64,000 nt of DNA from JACKFB01 sp041389525. GTDB lineage: Bacteria; Myxococcota_A; UBA9042; PHBI01; JACKFB01. How positions within the stretch are numbered: position 1 is the first letter of the stretch; every line of letters starts with the position of its first letter. The translations under genes and the position numbers were made by a program. Of the stretch, positions 26,962 to 34,678 are shown piece after piece. The DNA is taken from NCBI GenBank assembly GCA_041389525.1, contig JAWKRR010000006.1, positions 124,001-188,000 of the forward strand. Direction: 5' to 3'. The notes beneath the pieces were generated by a model that was not told the DNA's origin, did not search any database, and saw nothing but the letters and a program-made list of their open reading frames with translations.

Positions 26962-27998
26962 CGGTCTACCTCTGTGCGGGGGCGCTTGGCGCCGTGCAGT
27001 TCGTCCTGAGTTCCACTGAGCGTCACCGCCATGTTCCCCTGGCGCACCGCGGCGACGCCGGCGTACTTCGGCACGCCCTCGATGAGGACGTCGAGGGCGG
27101 CCTCTGGGTCGCGGTCCAGGCGAACGATATCGCCGACTTCCAAGCGCAGCAGGTCGCGCACCGTCATCTCCGCGCGGCCGAGCACCGCGGTGATGTTGAT
27201 CTCGACCTCGTCGAGGCGGGCGCGGACGGTCTCGGTCCACCCGGTGTCGGCGGGGCTCGGGTTGGTCACGGCGGTGCGGGAGAGCCGCTTCTCAAAGGGC
27301 TTCAGCGCCGCCATCGGGATGATGAAGCGCACGTCGCCGCGCACCTCGCCCCAGGTGATGTCGACGCGCAGCTCGACCACGCGCTCCGACGGGCTGAAGA
27401 TCGCCGCGTGGCGAGGATCCATCTCGGCGCGAACCATCCGGATCGCCAGCGGCACGATGTCCGCCCACGCCGCGCGGAGGCTGTGGTTCACGAAGCCGAG
27501 GAGGTGCCGGATGAGGTGGCGCTCGGTGGGGGTGAAGCTGCGGCCGGTGAGCTGGTCGGGTGCTGCGGGCTCGCCCCCGGAGCCGCCCATGAGGAGGTCG
27601 AAGAAGAGCTGGAGCAGGTTCGGCGCGAAGACCAAGAGCCCCGTGCTCGAGACGCCCTCGACTTCGAGAACGACGATGCTGCATGGGGTGGGGAGGGAGG
27701 CGTAGACCTCAGAGAAATTGAGGATATCCGGGCGCGTGGGCACAAACGACGCGTACTGGCGCATCGCGCGCTGCAGCGTGCCGCCGAGGTGCAGCGCGAA
27801 GGCCTCGTGGACCAGGTCCAGCGCGGGGTAGTCGTGGCGCTGGTTGGACGAGCCGCCCACGAGGTCATAGCGAAGCACGACGTTGTCGTCTTCGGCGCGC
27901 ACCTCGCTGGAGCCGCGCGAGGCGCGTGTGCTGCCCGAGAACGCCTCGCTAAGCGCGGTCAGCTCTTCGGGTGTAAGCAGCTCATCACTGGAGCCCAT
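26958..27998 (-). CDS. fliM: Flagellar motor switch protein FliM
   Basis: 346 aa. The N-terminus carries LLTPEELTALSEAF, near the region that binds CheY-P in other FliM proteins; the exact LSQxEIDALL form is not present. The CheC-like middle domain includes LVFAPNLLQLFFDLLMGG, and the SpoA-type C-terminal domain ends EVGDIVRLDRDP and related strands. Its first codon is preceded by a near-perfect sigma-54 promoter (28076-28091). The stop overlaps fliN. Confidence 0.95.
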   Translation of the reverse strand: MGSSDELLTPEELTALSEAFSGSTRASRGSSEVRAEDDNVVLRYDLVGGSSNQRHDYPALDLVHEAFALHLGGTLQRAMRQYASFVPTRPDILNFSEVYASLPTPCSIVVLEVEGVSSTGLLVFAPNLLQLFFDLLMGGSGGEPAAPDQLTGRSFTPTERHLIRHLLGFVNHSLRAAWADIVPLAIRMVRAEMDPRHAAIFSPSERVVELRVDITWGEVRGDVRFIIPMAALKPFEKRLSRTAVTNPSPADTGWTETVRARLDEVEINITAVLGRAEMTVRDLLRLEVGDIVRLDRDPEAALDVLIEGVPKYAGVAAVRQGNMAVTLSGTQDELHGAKRPRTEVDR

Positions 27999-28075
27999 GT
28001 GTCTCCCGACCCATTCGTCCTCGCTCGGGTGCCCGCAACAGGCCCCGCGTCCGTGTGTCGCGGTGACTCAGCACA

Positions 28076-28091
28076 AGCAAACGACGTGCCA
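28076..28091 (-). promoter_or_regulatory. Sigma-54 promoter for fliM-fliN-fliR-flhB
   Basis: Read on the minus strand the site is TGGCACG-TCGT-TTGCT, a full match to the -24/-12 consensus with exactly 10 bases between the GG and GC dinucleotides. The predicted start of transcription, about 28065, leaves a leader of about 67 bases before fliM. The -24 element lies about 25 bp from the inverted-repeat element at 28121-28274. Confidence 0.85.
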
Positions 28092-28120
28092 ACGGCGCGT
28101 TTGCCGCGGCGGTCGCTCAG

Positions 28121-28274
28121 AGGGTGTTGAGATATTCTCCCGTCGCCTCGCTGGCTCACATCCTTCCAGGGACTTACGCGCCTCGGTTTCTTGCACTAGG
28201 CAAGCGCCCTCCTCGCGTAAGTCCCTGAAAAGACGTCGCTGGCGCGATGCTCGGTCCGAATACCTCAACACCCT
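28121..28274. mobile_element. MITE-like non-coding element, 154 bp, with terminal inverted repeats and 5-bp target duplication
   Basis: The ends are 17-bp inverted repeats with one mismatch: 28121-28137 and 28258-28274 (AGGGTGTTGAG-A/G-TATTC). Both are flanked by the same 5-mer CTCAG (28116-28120 and 28275-28279), as expected for a target-site duplication. Inside is a perfect 14-bp inverted repeat (28167-28180 with 28214-28227) and a central CTTGC/GCAAG hairpin. No ORF is carried. The right-hand CTCAG contains the stop codon of the first sigma-54 activator. It could alternatively be a large terminator or operator structure. Confidence 0.65.
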
Positions 28275-28275
28275 C

Positions 28276-29295
28276 TCAGCTCGCGTCGCTGGCCGACTTC
28301 CGCTTCAGCTTCTCTACCAGAGTCGTCCGGTTGAGGCCGAGCAGGCTCGCGGCTTGCGACTTGTTTCCGTCGGAGCGCTTGAGGGCCTGCCGGATGAGGT
28401 CGCTCTCGAGATCGTCGATGGTTGCTCGCAGATCGATGCCATCGGCGGGGAGCTCGAGGCGCTCGGCGGCGCGGACCGGAGCCACGCGGCCCCGCAGTCG
28501 CGCCAGCACGTCGTCGGCCCCGATGCGGTCGTGGCGCGCCAAGGCGATGACACCTTGTATGAGGTTCTCCAGCTCGCGCACGTTCCCCGGCCAGCTGTGG
28601 CGCTCCAGGATATCGATGGCTTCCTGAGTGATCTCGACCAGATCGGGGCGGCGGGCGCTCGCGTACAGGGTGAAGAAGTGACGCGCGAGGCCCGCGATGT
28701 CCATGGGCCGCTCTCTCAGCGGCGGGACCTCGAGGCGCACCACGTCGATTCGGAAGAGCAGGTCCTCGCGGAAAGTACCGGCCGCGACGGCGTCTTCCAG
28801 GTTCCGATTGGTCGCGGTGACCAGCCGGAAGTTCGCCTTCTTCGGGGTGCTGGACCCGACGGGGACGAACTCCATCTCTTGGAGCACGCGCAACATCTTG
28901 GACTGAAGCGAGAGCGGCATCTCGCCGATCTCGTCGAGGAATAGGGTGCCGCCGCTCGCGGCCTCCAGGCGGCCGGCGCGCGGGCGGTCGGCTCCGGTGA
29001 AGGCGCCGCGGACGTGGCCGAAGAGCTCGCTCTCGAGCAGGGCCTCGGGGATCGCCGCGCAGTTGATCGGTACGAAGGGGCCGCCGCTCTGCGGGGACAG
29101 GTCGTGCAGCGCGCGGACCAGCCCCTCTTTGCCGGAGCCGCTCTCACCGCAGACCAGCACCGAGATGGGCGAATCCGCCAAGCGCACCAGCGCGTCCAGC
29201 ACGGGCACCAGAGGCGAATGCGGCGCGTGAACCACCGGTTTTGCGAGCTTTTCCCAGCTCAGCTTCGCGGCGCTTCGTGTCGTCGTCTGGTCCAT
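28276..29295 (-). CDS. Sigma-54 enhancer-binding activator without sensory domain (FlrC/FleQ-like role)
   Basis: 339 aa. After only about 27 N-terminal residues comes the AAA+ domain: Walker A GESGSGKE 50-57, the sigma-54 contact loop GAFTGA 97-102, Walker B GTLFLDE 116-122, and RPMDIAGLARHFF plus WPGNVRELENLIQGV. The C-terminus is a Fis-type helix-turn-helix (residues about 300-335, GNKSQAASLLGLNRTTL). There is no receiver or FleQ domain, so its activity would be controlled by expression or by partner proteins. It lies between divergent flagellar units, each with sigma-54 promoters it could serve. Confidence 0.9.
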   Translation of the reverse strand: MDQTTTRSAAKLSWEKLAKPVVHAPHSPLVPVLDALVRLADSPISVLVCGESGSGKEGLVRALHDLSPQSGGPFVPINCAAIPEALLESELFGHVRGAFTGADRPRAGRLEAASGGTLFLDEIGEMPLSLQSKMLRVLQEMEFVPVGSSTPKKANFRLVTATNRNLEDAVAAGTFREDLLFRIDVVRLEVPPLRERPMDIAGLARHFFTLYASARRPDLVEITQEAIDILERHSWPGNVRELENLIQGVIALARHDRIGADDVLARLRGRVAPVRAAERLELPADGIDLRATIDDLESDLIRQALKRSDGNKSQAASLLGLNRTTLVEKLKRKSASDAS

Positions 29296-29354
29296 CCAGG
29301 CCTTGCGCGATCGGGGAGTGCGGAACTTGGGCTGTGCGGCCGATTGCGCCGGGT

Positions 29355-29372
29355 TTGCACGTGAATGGCCAA
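29355..29372 (-). promoter_or_regulatory. Candidate sigma-54 promoter for the first activator
   Basis: On the minus strand it reads TTGGCCATTCACGTGCAA: GG and GC are exactly 10 bases apart and the -12 TGCA is good, but the -24 CAC triplet is altered to CCA. Transcription would begin near 29345, about 50 bases before the ATG. Confidence 0.5.
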
Positions 29373-29617
29373 GGGCATCGCGCGCGCTTCATGCTGTTCT
29401 GGCGTGGGGGTGGGGTCAAACTTCTCCAGGTATCGGGGCCACCCGACATCGGCAGCGGTTGCCTACCGGCCCGGCAGCTTCTGCCCACCATGGCGGGGCT
29501 CGCCGCGTCAGGCCCTTGACGCCACAGCGCGGGCCGAGCGTCACGACCTTGACGATCCGCGTGCCTAGTGCGGGCTGAGGCCGCGGAAACCCTGTCCCAT
29601 CGACTGTCCCGCCGGAC

Positions 29618-29633
29618 TGGCACGGCCCGTGCA
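29618..29633 (+). promoter_or_regulatory. Sigma-54 promoter for the second activator and flgB-flgE operon
   Basis: TGGCACG-GCCC-GTGCA with the required 10 bases between GG (29619-29620) and GC (29631-29632). Predicted transcription start about 29643. This rules out the longest open frame start (29629) and supports GTG 29689, which has a GGAG site just upstream. Confidence 0.8.
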
Positions 29634-29688
29634 GAGTTTGCTCTCACGCCGCCTCTCGGCCCCACCCGTTCGTCCGCCCGGAGTCTTC

Positions 29689-30777
29689 GTGAGCGCCACC
29701 GTCAGTTCCCGCATCGTCGAAAGCGCCGCCCGTGATGGCGGGCCCCTGCTCGACAGCGCGAATCCAGCCATGCAGCGCGTCCTGACGCTGGCTCGGGGCG
29801 TCGCGGTGACGCCGGCGACGGTGCTGCTCACCGGCGAGAGTGGGACGGGAAAAGAGGTGCTCGCGCGCTGGATACACGCCCTGTCGCCCCGCGTCCGGTA
29901 CCCGTTCGTGGCGGTGAACTGCGGCGCGATGCCTGCGACCCTGGTCGAGAGCGAGCTGTTCGGACACGAGCGCGGGGCCTTCTCCGGCGCGACCGAGCGG
30001 CGCGTCGGTCGATTCGAGGCGGCCCACCGCGGGACGCTGCTGCTCGATGAGATCAGCGAGATGCCCCTGACGCTCCAGACGCGGCTGCTGCGGGTGCTGC
30101 AGGAGCGCGAGATTCAGAGGGTGGGTGGCAGCACGCCTATCGCCATCGATGTGCGAGTCGTGGCCACGACCAACCGGGACCTGCGCCAGATGGTCGCGGA
30201 GGGCAGCTTCCGCGAGGACCTCTACTACCGACTGAACGTCTTTCCGGTGCACGTGCCGCCGCTGCGGGACCGCATGGAGGACGCGCCGGCGCTCATCGAG
30301 GCCATCCTGAGCCGGCTGGCGATTCGCTTTGAGCGCGGTCCCTTCACGCTGGGCGCGGGGGCCATGGCGAGGCTGGCGGCGTGTGCGTGGCCTGGAAACG
30401 TGCGCGAGCTCTCCAACGTGCTGGAGCGAGCTGTGGTCTTGGCGCCAGACGGCCGGATCTCGAGCGAGCAATTGATCATCGACACCCCCCTCGGGCCCGT
30501 GGGGGCGCTCCAGGCGTCGTCGTCGGCGGGCGGCGGGGCGCGACTGGAAGATCTGGAGCAGCAGACCATCTTGCAGGTCCTGGACGGGTGCGGCGGAAAC
30601 CGGACTCACGCTGCGGAGCGGCTCGGGATCAGCATTCGAACGCTGCGGAACCGGCTGCGCGACTACCGCGAGCGTGGGGTTGAAGTCCCTGGGCCGTCGT
30701 CTGGGGTCGCCGTCGCAGAGGTCGGTGGGACAGCGAGACTTCGACGGGAAGGAGGAAGCGATGCGGCTCATGGGTGA
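29689..30777 (+). CDS. Second sigma-54 activator, GAFSGA variant, heading the flgB operon
   Basis: About 362 aa from GTG 29689, the first start downstream of the predicted transcription start. Short N-terminus, then AAA+ with Walker A GESGTGKE 49-56, contact loop GAFSGA 96-101 (Ser replaces the usual Thr), Walker B GTLLLDE, WPGNVRELSNVLERAVVL, and a Fis-type HTH NRTHAAERLGISIRTLRNRLRDY, followed by about 30 extra residues. Like the first activator it lacks a sensory domain. The Thr of GAFTGA contacts sigma-54, so the Ser change is notable, but Ser keeps the hydroxyl. Its 3' end overlaps flgB by 17 bases. Confidence 0.9.
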   Translation: MSATVSSRIVESAARDGGPLLDSANPAMQRVLTLARGVAVTPATVLLTGESGTGKEVLARWIHALSPRVRYPFVAVNCGAMPATLVESELFGHERGAFSGATERRVGRFEAAHRGTLLLDEISEMPLTLQTRLLRVLQEREIQRVGGSTPIAIDVRVVATTNRDLRQMVAEGSFREDLYYRLNVFPVHVPPLRDRMEDAPALIEAILSRLAIRFERGPFTLGAGAMARLAACAWPGNVRELSNVLERAVVLAPDGRISSEQLIIDTPLGPVGALQASSSAGGGARLEDLEQQTILQVLDGCGGNRTHAAERLGISIRTLRNRLRDYRERGVEVPGPSSGVAVAEVGGTARLRREGGSDAAHG

Positions 30778-31174
30778 CGACACGACGGCCGCCTTGAAGG
30801 CGTCCATGGATCTTCGATTCCGCAGGCATGAGCTGCTCGCTGGGAATGTCGCCAACGCGGACACGCCCGGCTACACGCCCCGCGACCTGAGCTTCGAGGG
30901 TGCGCTGGCGCAGGCCATGGGCGACGACGTGATCCCGCCCGGCTTCGTCCGGACCCACCAGGCGCACCTCGCCGGCGACGGGGCGGAGGGCGCCGCGGAC
31001 CGGGTGATCGAGCGGGCGGATGTCACCAACACCCTCGACGGCAATGGGGTCGATCTGGACCTGGAGATGGCGCGCCTCGCGGACAACTCGCTCCGCTACA
31101 GCACCGCGGTGGAGGCCTTTCGCCGGCGCGGCTCCATGGTGCTGAACGTCCTCTCTGAAATGGGCCGCATCTAG
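30761..31174 (+). CDS. flgB: Flagellar basal-body rod protein FlgB
   Basis: 137 aa from ATG 30761, with GGAGG nine bases upstream; the start lies inside the activator gene. FlgB is a proximal rod subunit. The rod-family N-terminus RHELLAGNVANADTPGYTPRD is clear, and the C-terminus (ARLADNSLRYSTAVEAF) is the matching coiled segment. Probably translated in concert with the preceding regulator. Confidence 0.96.
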   Translation: MRLMGDDTTAALKASMDLRFRRHELLAGNVANADTPGYTPRDLSFEGALAQAMGDDVIPPGFVRTHQAHLAGDGAEGAADRVIERADVTNTLDGNGVDLDLEMARLADNSLRYSTAVEAFRRRGSMVLNVLSEMGRI

Positions 31175-31181
31175 CTCGAAA

Positions 31182-31201
31182 CGGGCCCCACCGAGGGCCC
31201 G
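31182..31201 (+). other. Perfect 7-bp hairpin between flgB and flgC
   Basis: CGGGCCC (31182-31188) pairs with GGGCCCG (31195-31201) across a 6-base loop, with no T-run afterwards. It is 19 bases before flgC, so it may tune mRNA stability or the ratio of flgB to downstream genes rather than terminate. Confidence 0.4.
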
Positions 31202-31219
31202 CCGCCTCAGGAGAATCTC

Positions 31220-31645
31220 ATGTTCCGTGGATTGGACATCTCAGCATCTGGCATGGCCGCGCAGCGCGCACGGATGAACACCGTCAGCTCGAATCTGGCC
31301 AACGCGTCCACGACGCGGACCCGCGACGGTGGCCCCTACCAGCGCCAGGAGATCGTCTTCGAGGCGGTCGCGCGGCAGGTGGGCATGCCCATCGAGGGCG
31401 CGGACCAGGTCGACGGGGAGGGCGTGCGGGTCATCGGCGTGCAGAAGGACCCTAGCCCGGGACCCCTCGTCTACGATCCGGGACACCCGGACGCGGACGC
31501 CGACGGCAACGTCCGGCTGCCCAACGTGAACCTGGTCGAGGAGATGGTCGACATGATCAGCGCGTCGCGCTCGTTTGAGGCCAGCGCCCAAGCGTTCAAC
31601 ACCGTGCGCGACATGTCGCAGCGCGCCCTTGAGATCGGGAGGTAG
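31220..31645 (+). CDS. flgC: Flagellar basal-body rod protein FlgC
   Basis: 141 aa. N-terminal rod motif FRGLDISASGMAAQRARMNTVSSNLANAS and the C-terminal VNLVEEMVDMISASRSFEASAQAFNT are diagnostic. FlgC is a proximal rod subunit. A CAGGAG site lies eight bases before the ATG. It is followed by fliE after 2 bases. Confidence 0.97.
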   Translation: MFRGLDISASGMAAQRARMNTVSSNLANASTTRTRDGGPYQRQEIVFEAVARQVGMPIEGADQVDGEGVRVIGVQKDPSPGPLVYDPGHPDADADGNVRLPNVNLVEEMVDMISASRSFEASAQAFNTVRDMSQRALEIGR

Positions 31646-31647
31646 CC

Positions 31648-31971
31648 GTGGAAATCGCTACGATTTCGCCTCACCTCCCGCTTGGGGACACGCAGGCTCT
31701 GCGCGCGCCGGTCGGGACGGAAGGGCCCGTCGCTGGCCCGCGCGACCCGGTCACGGACTTCGCGGCCGTGCTCGAGTCGGCGCTCTCCGAGACGAACGCG
31801 GTGGTGGCCAACAGCGATGCGCTCGCCCAGCGATTCGTCGCGGGCGAGGACATCCCGGTACACCAGGTCATGGTCTCGCTCGCTGAGGCTGGCATCGCGA
31901 TGCAGCTCACCACGGCTGTCACGACGCGGGCCATCGCCGCCTACCAGGAAATCGTTCGGATGCAGATCTGA
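31648..31971 (+). CDS. fliE: Flagellar hook-basal body protein FliE
   Basis: 107 aa from GTG 31648, with GGAGG immediately upstream inside flgC's end. FliE links the MS-ring to the rod. The C-terminal half shows the family pattern DFAAVLESALSETNAVV, FVAGEDIPVHQVMVSLAEAGIAMQLTTAVTTRAIAAYQEIVRMQI. Position after flgC and before fliF is the standard order. Confidence 0.95.
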   Translation: MEIATISPHLPLGDTQALRAPVGTEGPVAGPRDPVTDFAAVLESALSETNAVVANSDALAQRFVAGEDIPVHQVMVSLAEAGIAMQLTTAVTTRAIAAYQEIVRMQI

Positions 31972-32027
31972 GCGCGCTCCGTCGCTCGCTCGGCCCTTCG
32001 CCGGACGCCCAGCCATCTGAGGATTGA

Positions 32028-33632
32028 ATGGCAGACGAGGAAAAACCCCAGCAGACTCCGGTCGCGCGCTACCGGGAGGTGTATGACAACCTCCCCGGCC
32101 CGCAGCGTCGCCTGATCGTCGCGGTCGCCGTGGCGGCCATGCTGGGCCTCGGCTACCTCGCGGTGCGCAATGTCATCCAGCCGGGCTGGCGCGCCGTCGC
32201 TCACGGCATGGATCCGCAGGATCAGCAGGCCGCGGTCGCAGCCCTCGAGGCGCGAAACATCCCGTACAAGCTGGGCGATGCGGGTAGCATCATGGTCCCC
32301 GAGGACCAGATCCACGCGGCGCGCCTCGAGATCGCCACCAGCGCGATGCCCAGCGGCAAGACCGTGGGCTTTGAGCTCTTCGACGCGAGCGAGCTGGGAC
32401 GTTCCACCTTCGCCGAGCGGGTGAATTACCACCGCGCGCTCGAGGGCGAGCTGGCGCGTACGATTCAGTCCCTGGGCCAGGTTCAGCGGGCGCGCGTGCA
32501 CCTCGTCCTGCCCGAACGCGCGCTCTTCGCTGAGGACCAGTCTCTGCCCAGCGCGTCCGTGGCCCTGACCCTGGTCCCCGGGAGCTCGCTGGAGCGGCGG
32601 CAGGTGGACGCGATTCGCCAGTTGGTAGCTGGCGGAGTGGAGCGGCTGACCAGCGGGAATGTGTCGGTGGTCGACCAGAGCGGGACGATGCTCGCGCGTC
32701 CAGACAGCGACGACGGGTTGTCCGAGGACGGGCTGGCTTATCGACAGCACCTGGAGGTCGGGCTGGAGCGGCGCATCGTGGCGCTGCTGGAGCCGGTGAT
32801 CGGCCGCGGCCGCGTGCGCGCTCAGGTGGCGGCGGAGGTCGACTTCTCGCGCCTCGTCGAGACCGAGGAGAAGTTCGACCCGGAGAGCCAGGTCATCCGC
32901 AGCGAGCGCGAGCGGACCGAGGCGACGCGAGAGACCGAGCGCCCGGAGCAGGGACCTCCGGGGACCGCGTCGAACCTCCCCGACAGGCCCGCGGCGGCCC
33001 AGGAGGCGCCGGCGGCCCAATCCGCGCGCAGCGAGAAGCTCGACCACATCAAGAACTACGAGGTCGACCGCGCGACCAAGCGCCGTGAGTCGCCTCACGC
33101 TCGGGTCGAGCGGCTCTCCATTGCGGTCCTTGTCGACAGCAGCGCCGGCGAGGAGCCGCCGACCGACGCGCAGATCGAGGCATGGAAGGGCCTGATTTCT
33201 AAGGCGGCCGGGCTGGACCTGGCCCGCGGTGACGCGGTCGAGATCATCGCGGAGCCGTTCGCGGCCCTCATCGAACCGGATGAAACGGCCGCCGGGGTCT
33301 CAGCCACCCCCTCTCTGGACAGCATCCCGGTGCTCTGGCTGATTATCGGTGCGGCGGTGCTGCTCGTCGTCCTCGGCACTGTCATCTTCTTGTGGCGCCG
33401 TGCGCGGCGGCGACGCTCCGACGAGAACGAGGAGGCCCGGCGCCTGGAGGACGAGGCGCGGCGTGCGCTGGCCCACATGCCGGAGCCCGAGCCGGAAGTT
33501 CGTGAGATGCAACAGATCATCGCCGTGCTGCGGAAGCGGGCCCAGGAGCACACCGAGGAAGACGTTCGGCGCACCGCGGCCGTCTTGCGCCGGTGGATGC
33601 GCGAAGCTCGCGAGAACGAGGAGGCAGCGTGA
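32028..33632 (+). CDS. fliF: Flagellar MS-ring protein FliF
   Basis: 534 aa, normal for FliF. Two membrane helices flank a periplasmic ring-building region: the first at residues 28-48 and the second at about 430-455 (VLWLIIGAAVLLVVLGTVIFLW). Ring-building motifs include ALEARNIPYKLGDAGSIMVPEDQIHAARLEIA and RARVHLVLPERALF. The C-terminal cytoplasmic tail, the FliG-binding part, is charged. The stop overlaps the fliG start (GTGA). Confidence 0.96.
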   Translation: MADEEKPQQTPVARYREVYDNLPGPQRRLIVAVAVAAMLGLGYLAVRNVIQPGWRAVAHGMDPQDQQAAVAALEARNIPYKLGDAGSIMVPEDQIHAARLEIATSAMPSGKTVGFELFDASELGRSTFAERVNYHRALEGELARTIQSLGQVQRARVHLVLPERALFAEDQSLPSASVALTLVPGSSLERRQVDAIRQLVAGGVERLTSGNVSVVDQSGTMLARPDSDDGLSEDGLAYRQHLEVGLERRIVALLEPVIGRGRVRAQVAAEVDFSRLVETEEKFDPESQVIRSERERTEATRETERPEQGPPGTASNLPDRPAAAQEAPAAQSARSEKLDHIKNYEVDRATKRRESPHARVERLSIAVLVDSSAGEEPPTDAQIEAWKGLISKAAGLDLARGDAVEIIAEPFAALIEPDETAAGVSATPSLDSIPVLWLIIGAAVLLVVLGTVIFLWRRARRRRSDENEEARRLEDEARRALAHMPEPEPEVREMQQIIAVLRKRAQEHTEEDVRRTAAVLRRWMREARENEEAA

Positions 33633-34678
33633 GTAGTCCCGGCAGTCCAGCGCGCGGCGGGCGAGACGGTGCGGCGGGTCGCGGCGACGCGAAGCCTCCG
33701 CGCGACCCTGCACGCATGGCCGCTATCGCCGTGATGCTGCTCGAGAAAGCGCAGGCCCGAGAGCTGTTTCAGATCTTGCCGGGCGAGGACGTGGAGCGGC
33801 TGCTCGGGCGCTCTGAGAACCTCAGCGACGTCACGGCGCACGAGGTCTTCGAGGTGTTGCAAGAGCTCAACACCGAGTTGGACCGGCACGTCATGGGCGT
33901 CGCGGGCCACGAATCGAAGCTGCGCGAGGCCGCGGTCGATGCGCTGGGCCGCGACAACCTCATCGCGATCTTGGGTCGCGACACGAGCTCGGCCACCGAC
34001 CACCTCCGCCGCATCGCGGAGGCCGACCCGTCGGCGTTTGCCCAGGCCATCTCGCGGGAGCATCCCCAGGTCATCGCGGTGGTCTTGGCCATCCTGAGCG
34101 CCGAGGTGGGTGGGCGCGTCTTGGGCCTGCTGGCGCCCGAGACAAAGGCGGACGCCGTGCGCCGAGTCGCGACGCTGCGGGCCGTGCCCGCGCAGATGCT
34201 GGCCGAGGTAGCCGAGATCGTCGGGCGCGAGCTGCGGGTCGGTGACGAGGTGGGGCCGGTGCAGATCGACGGTCTGGCTTCCGCGGTCGGGCTGATGAAG
34301 GCCGTCGGCAACGAGCAGGAGGAGGTCATCTTCGAGGATCTCGAGCGCCGCGACGCGGACCTCACCGAGCAGCTGCGGTCGCGCATGTTCGTCTTCGAGG
34401 ACATCCTGAAGCTGCACGCGCGAGAGGTGCAGCTGATCCTCCGCGAGGTGGACGGGCAGCAGCTCGCCGTCGGGCTCAAGTCCGCGACGAATCAACTCAA
34501 GGAGTTCGTGCTCGGGAACATGTCCAGTCGCGCCGCGATGATCGTGCTCGACGACATGGAGGCCATGGGCCCGGTCGGGCGCGCCCAAGTCGAAGAGGCG
34601 CAGGCGCAGATTCTGGCTGTGGTCGCGCGACTGGCGGAGGAAGGGAAGGTCAACACACGCCCCGGTGACGGCGCATGA
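33629..34678 (+). CDS. fliG: Flagellar motor switch protein FliG
   Basis: 349 aa from GTG 33629, overlapping the fliF stop and preceded by GAGGAGG; an earlier in-frame ATG has no homology. FliG couples stator motion to rotation. Recognised parts are the middle domain EHPQVIAVVLAILSAEVGGRVLGLL and the C-terminal torque domain FEDILKLHAREVQLILREVDGQQLAVGLK with the charged helix and GPVGRAQVEEAQAQI. About 40 residues of Gly/Arg-rich N-terminus precede the FliF-binding domain. The stop overlaps fliH. Confidence 0.96.
   Translation: MSSPGSPARGGRDGAAGRGDAKPPRDPARMAAIAVMLLEKAQARELFQILPGEDVERLLGRSENLSDVTAHEVFEVLQELNTELDRHVMGVAGHESKLREAAVDALGRDNLIAILGRDTSSATDHLRRIAEADPSAFAQAISREHPQVIAVVLAILSAEVGGRVLGLLAPETKADAVRRVATLRAVPAQMLAEVAEIVGRELRVGDEVGPVQIDGLASAVGLMKAVGNEQEEVIFEDLERRDADLTEQLRSRMFVFEDILKLHAREVQLILREVDGQQLAVGLKSATNQLKEFVLGNMSSRAAMIVLDDMEAMGPVGRAQVEEAQAQILAVVARLAEEGKVNTRPGDGA

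Larger units (their letters stand above)
29296..29688. other. Intergenic control region between two divergent sigma-54 activators
   Basis: About 390 bp with no credible gene; open frames here have no family resemblance. It holds two outward-facing -24/-12 sites (29355-29372 minus, 29618-29633 plus). The 245 bases between them are long enough for enhancer sites, but I see no obvious activator dyad. Confidence 0.7.
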
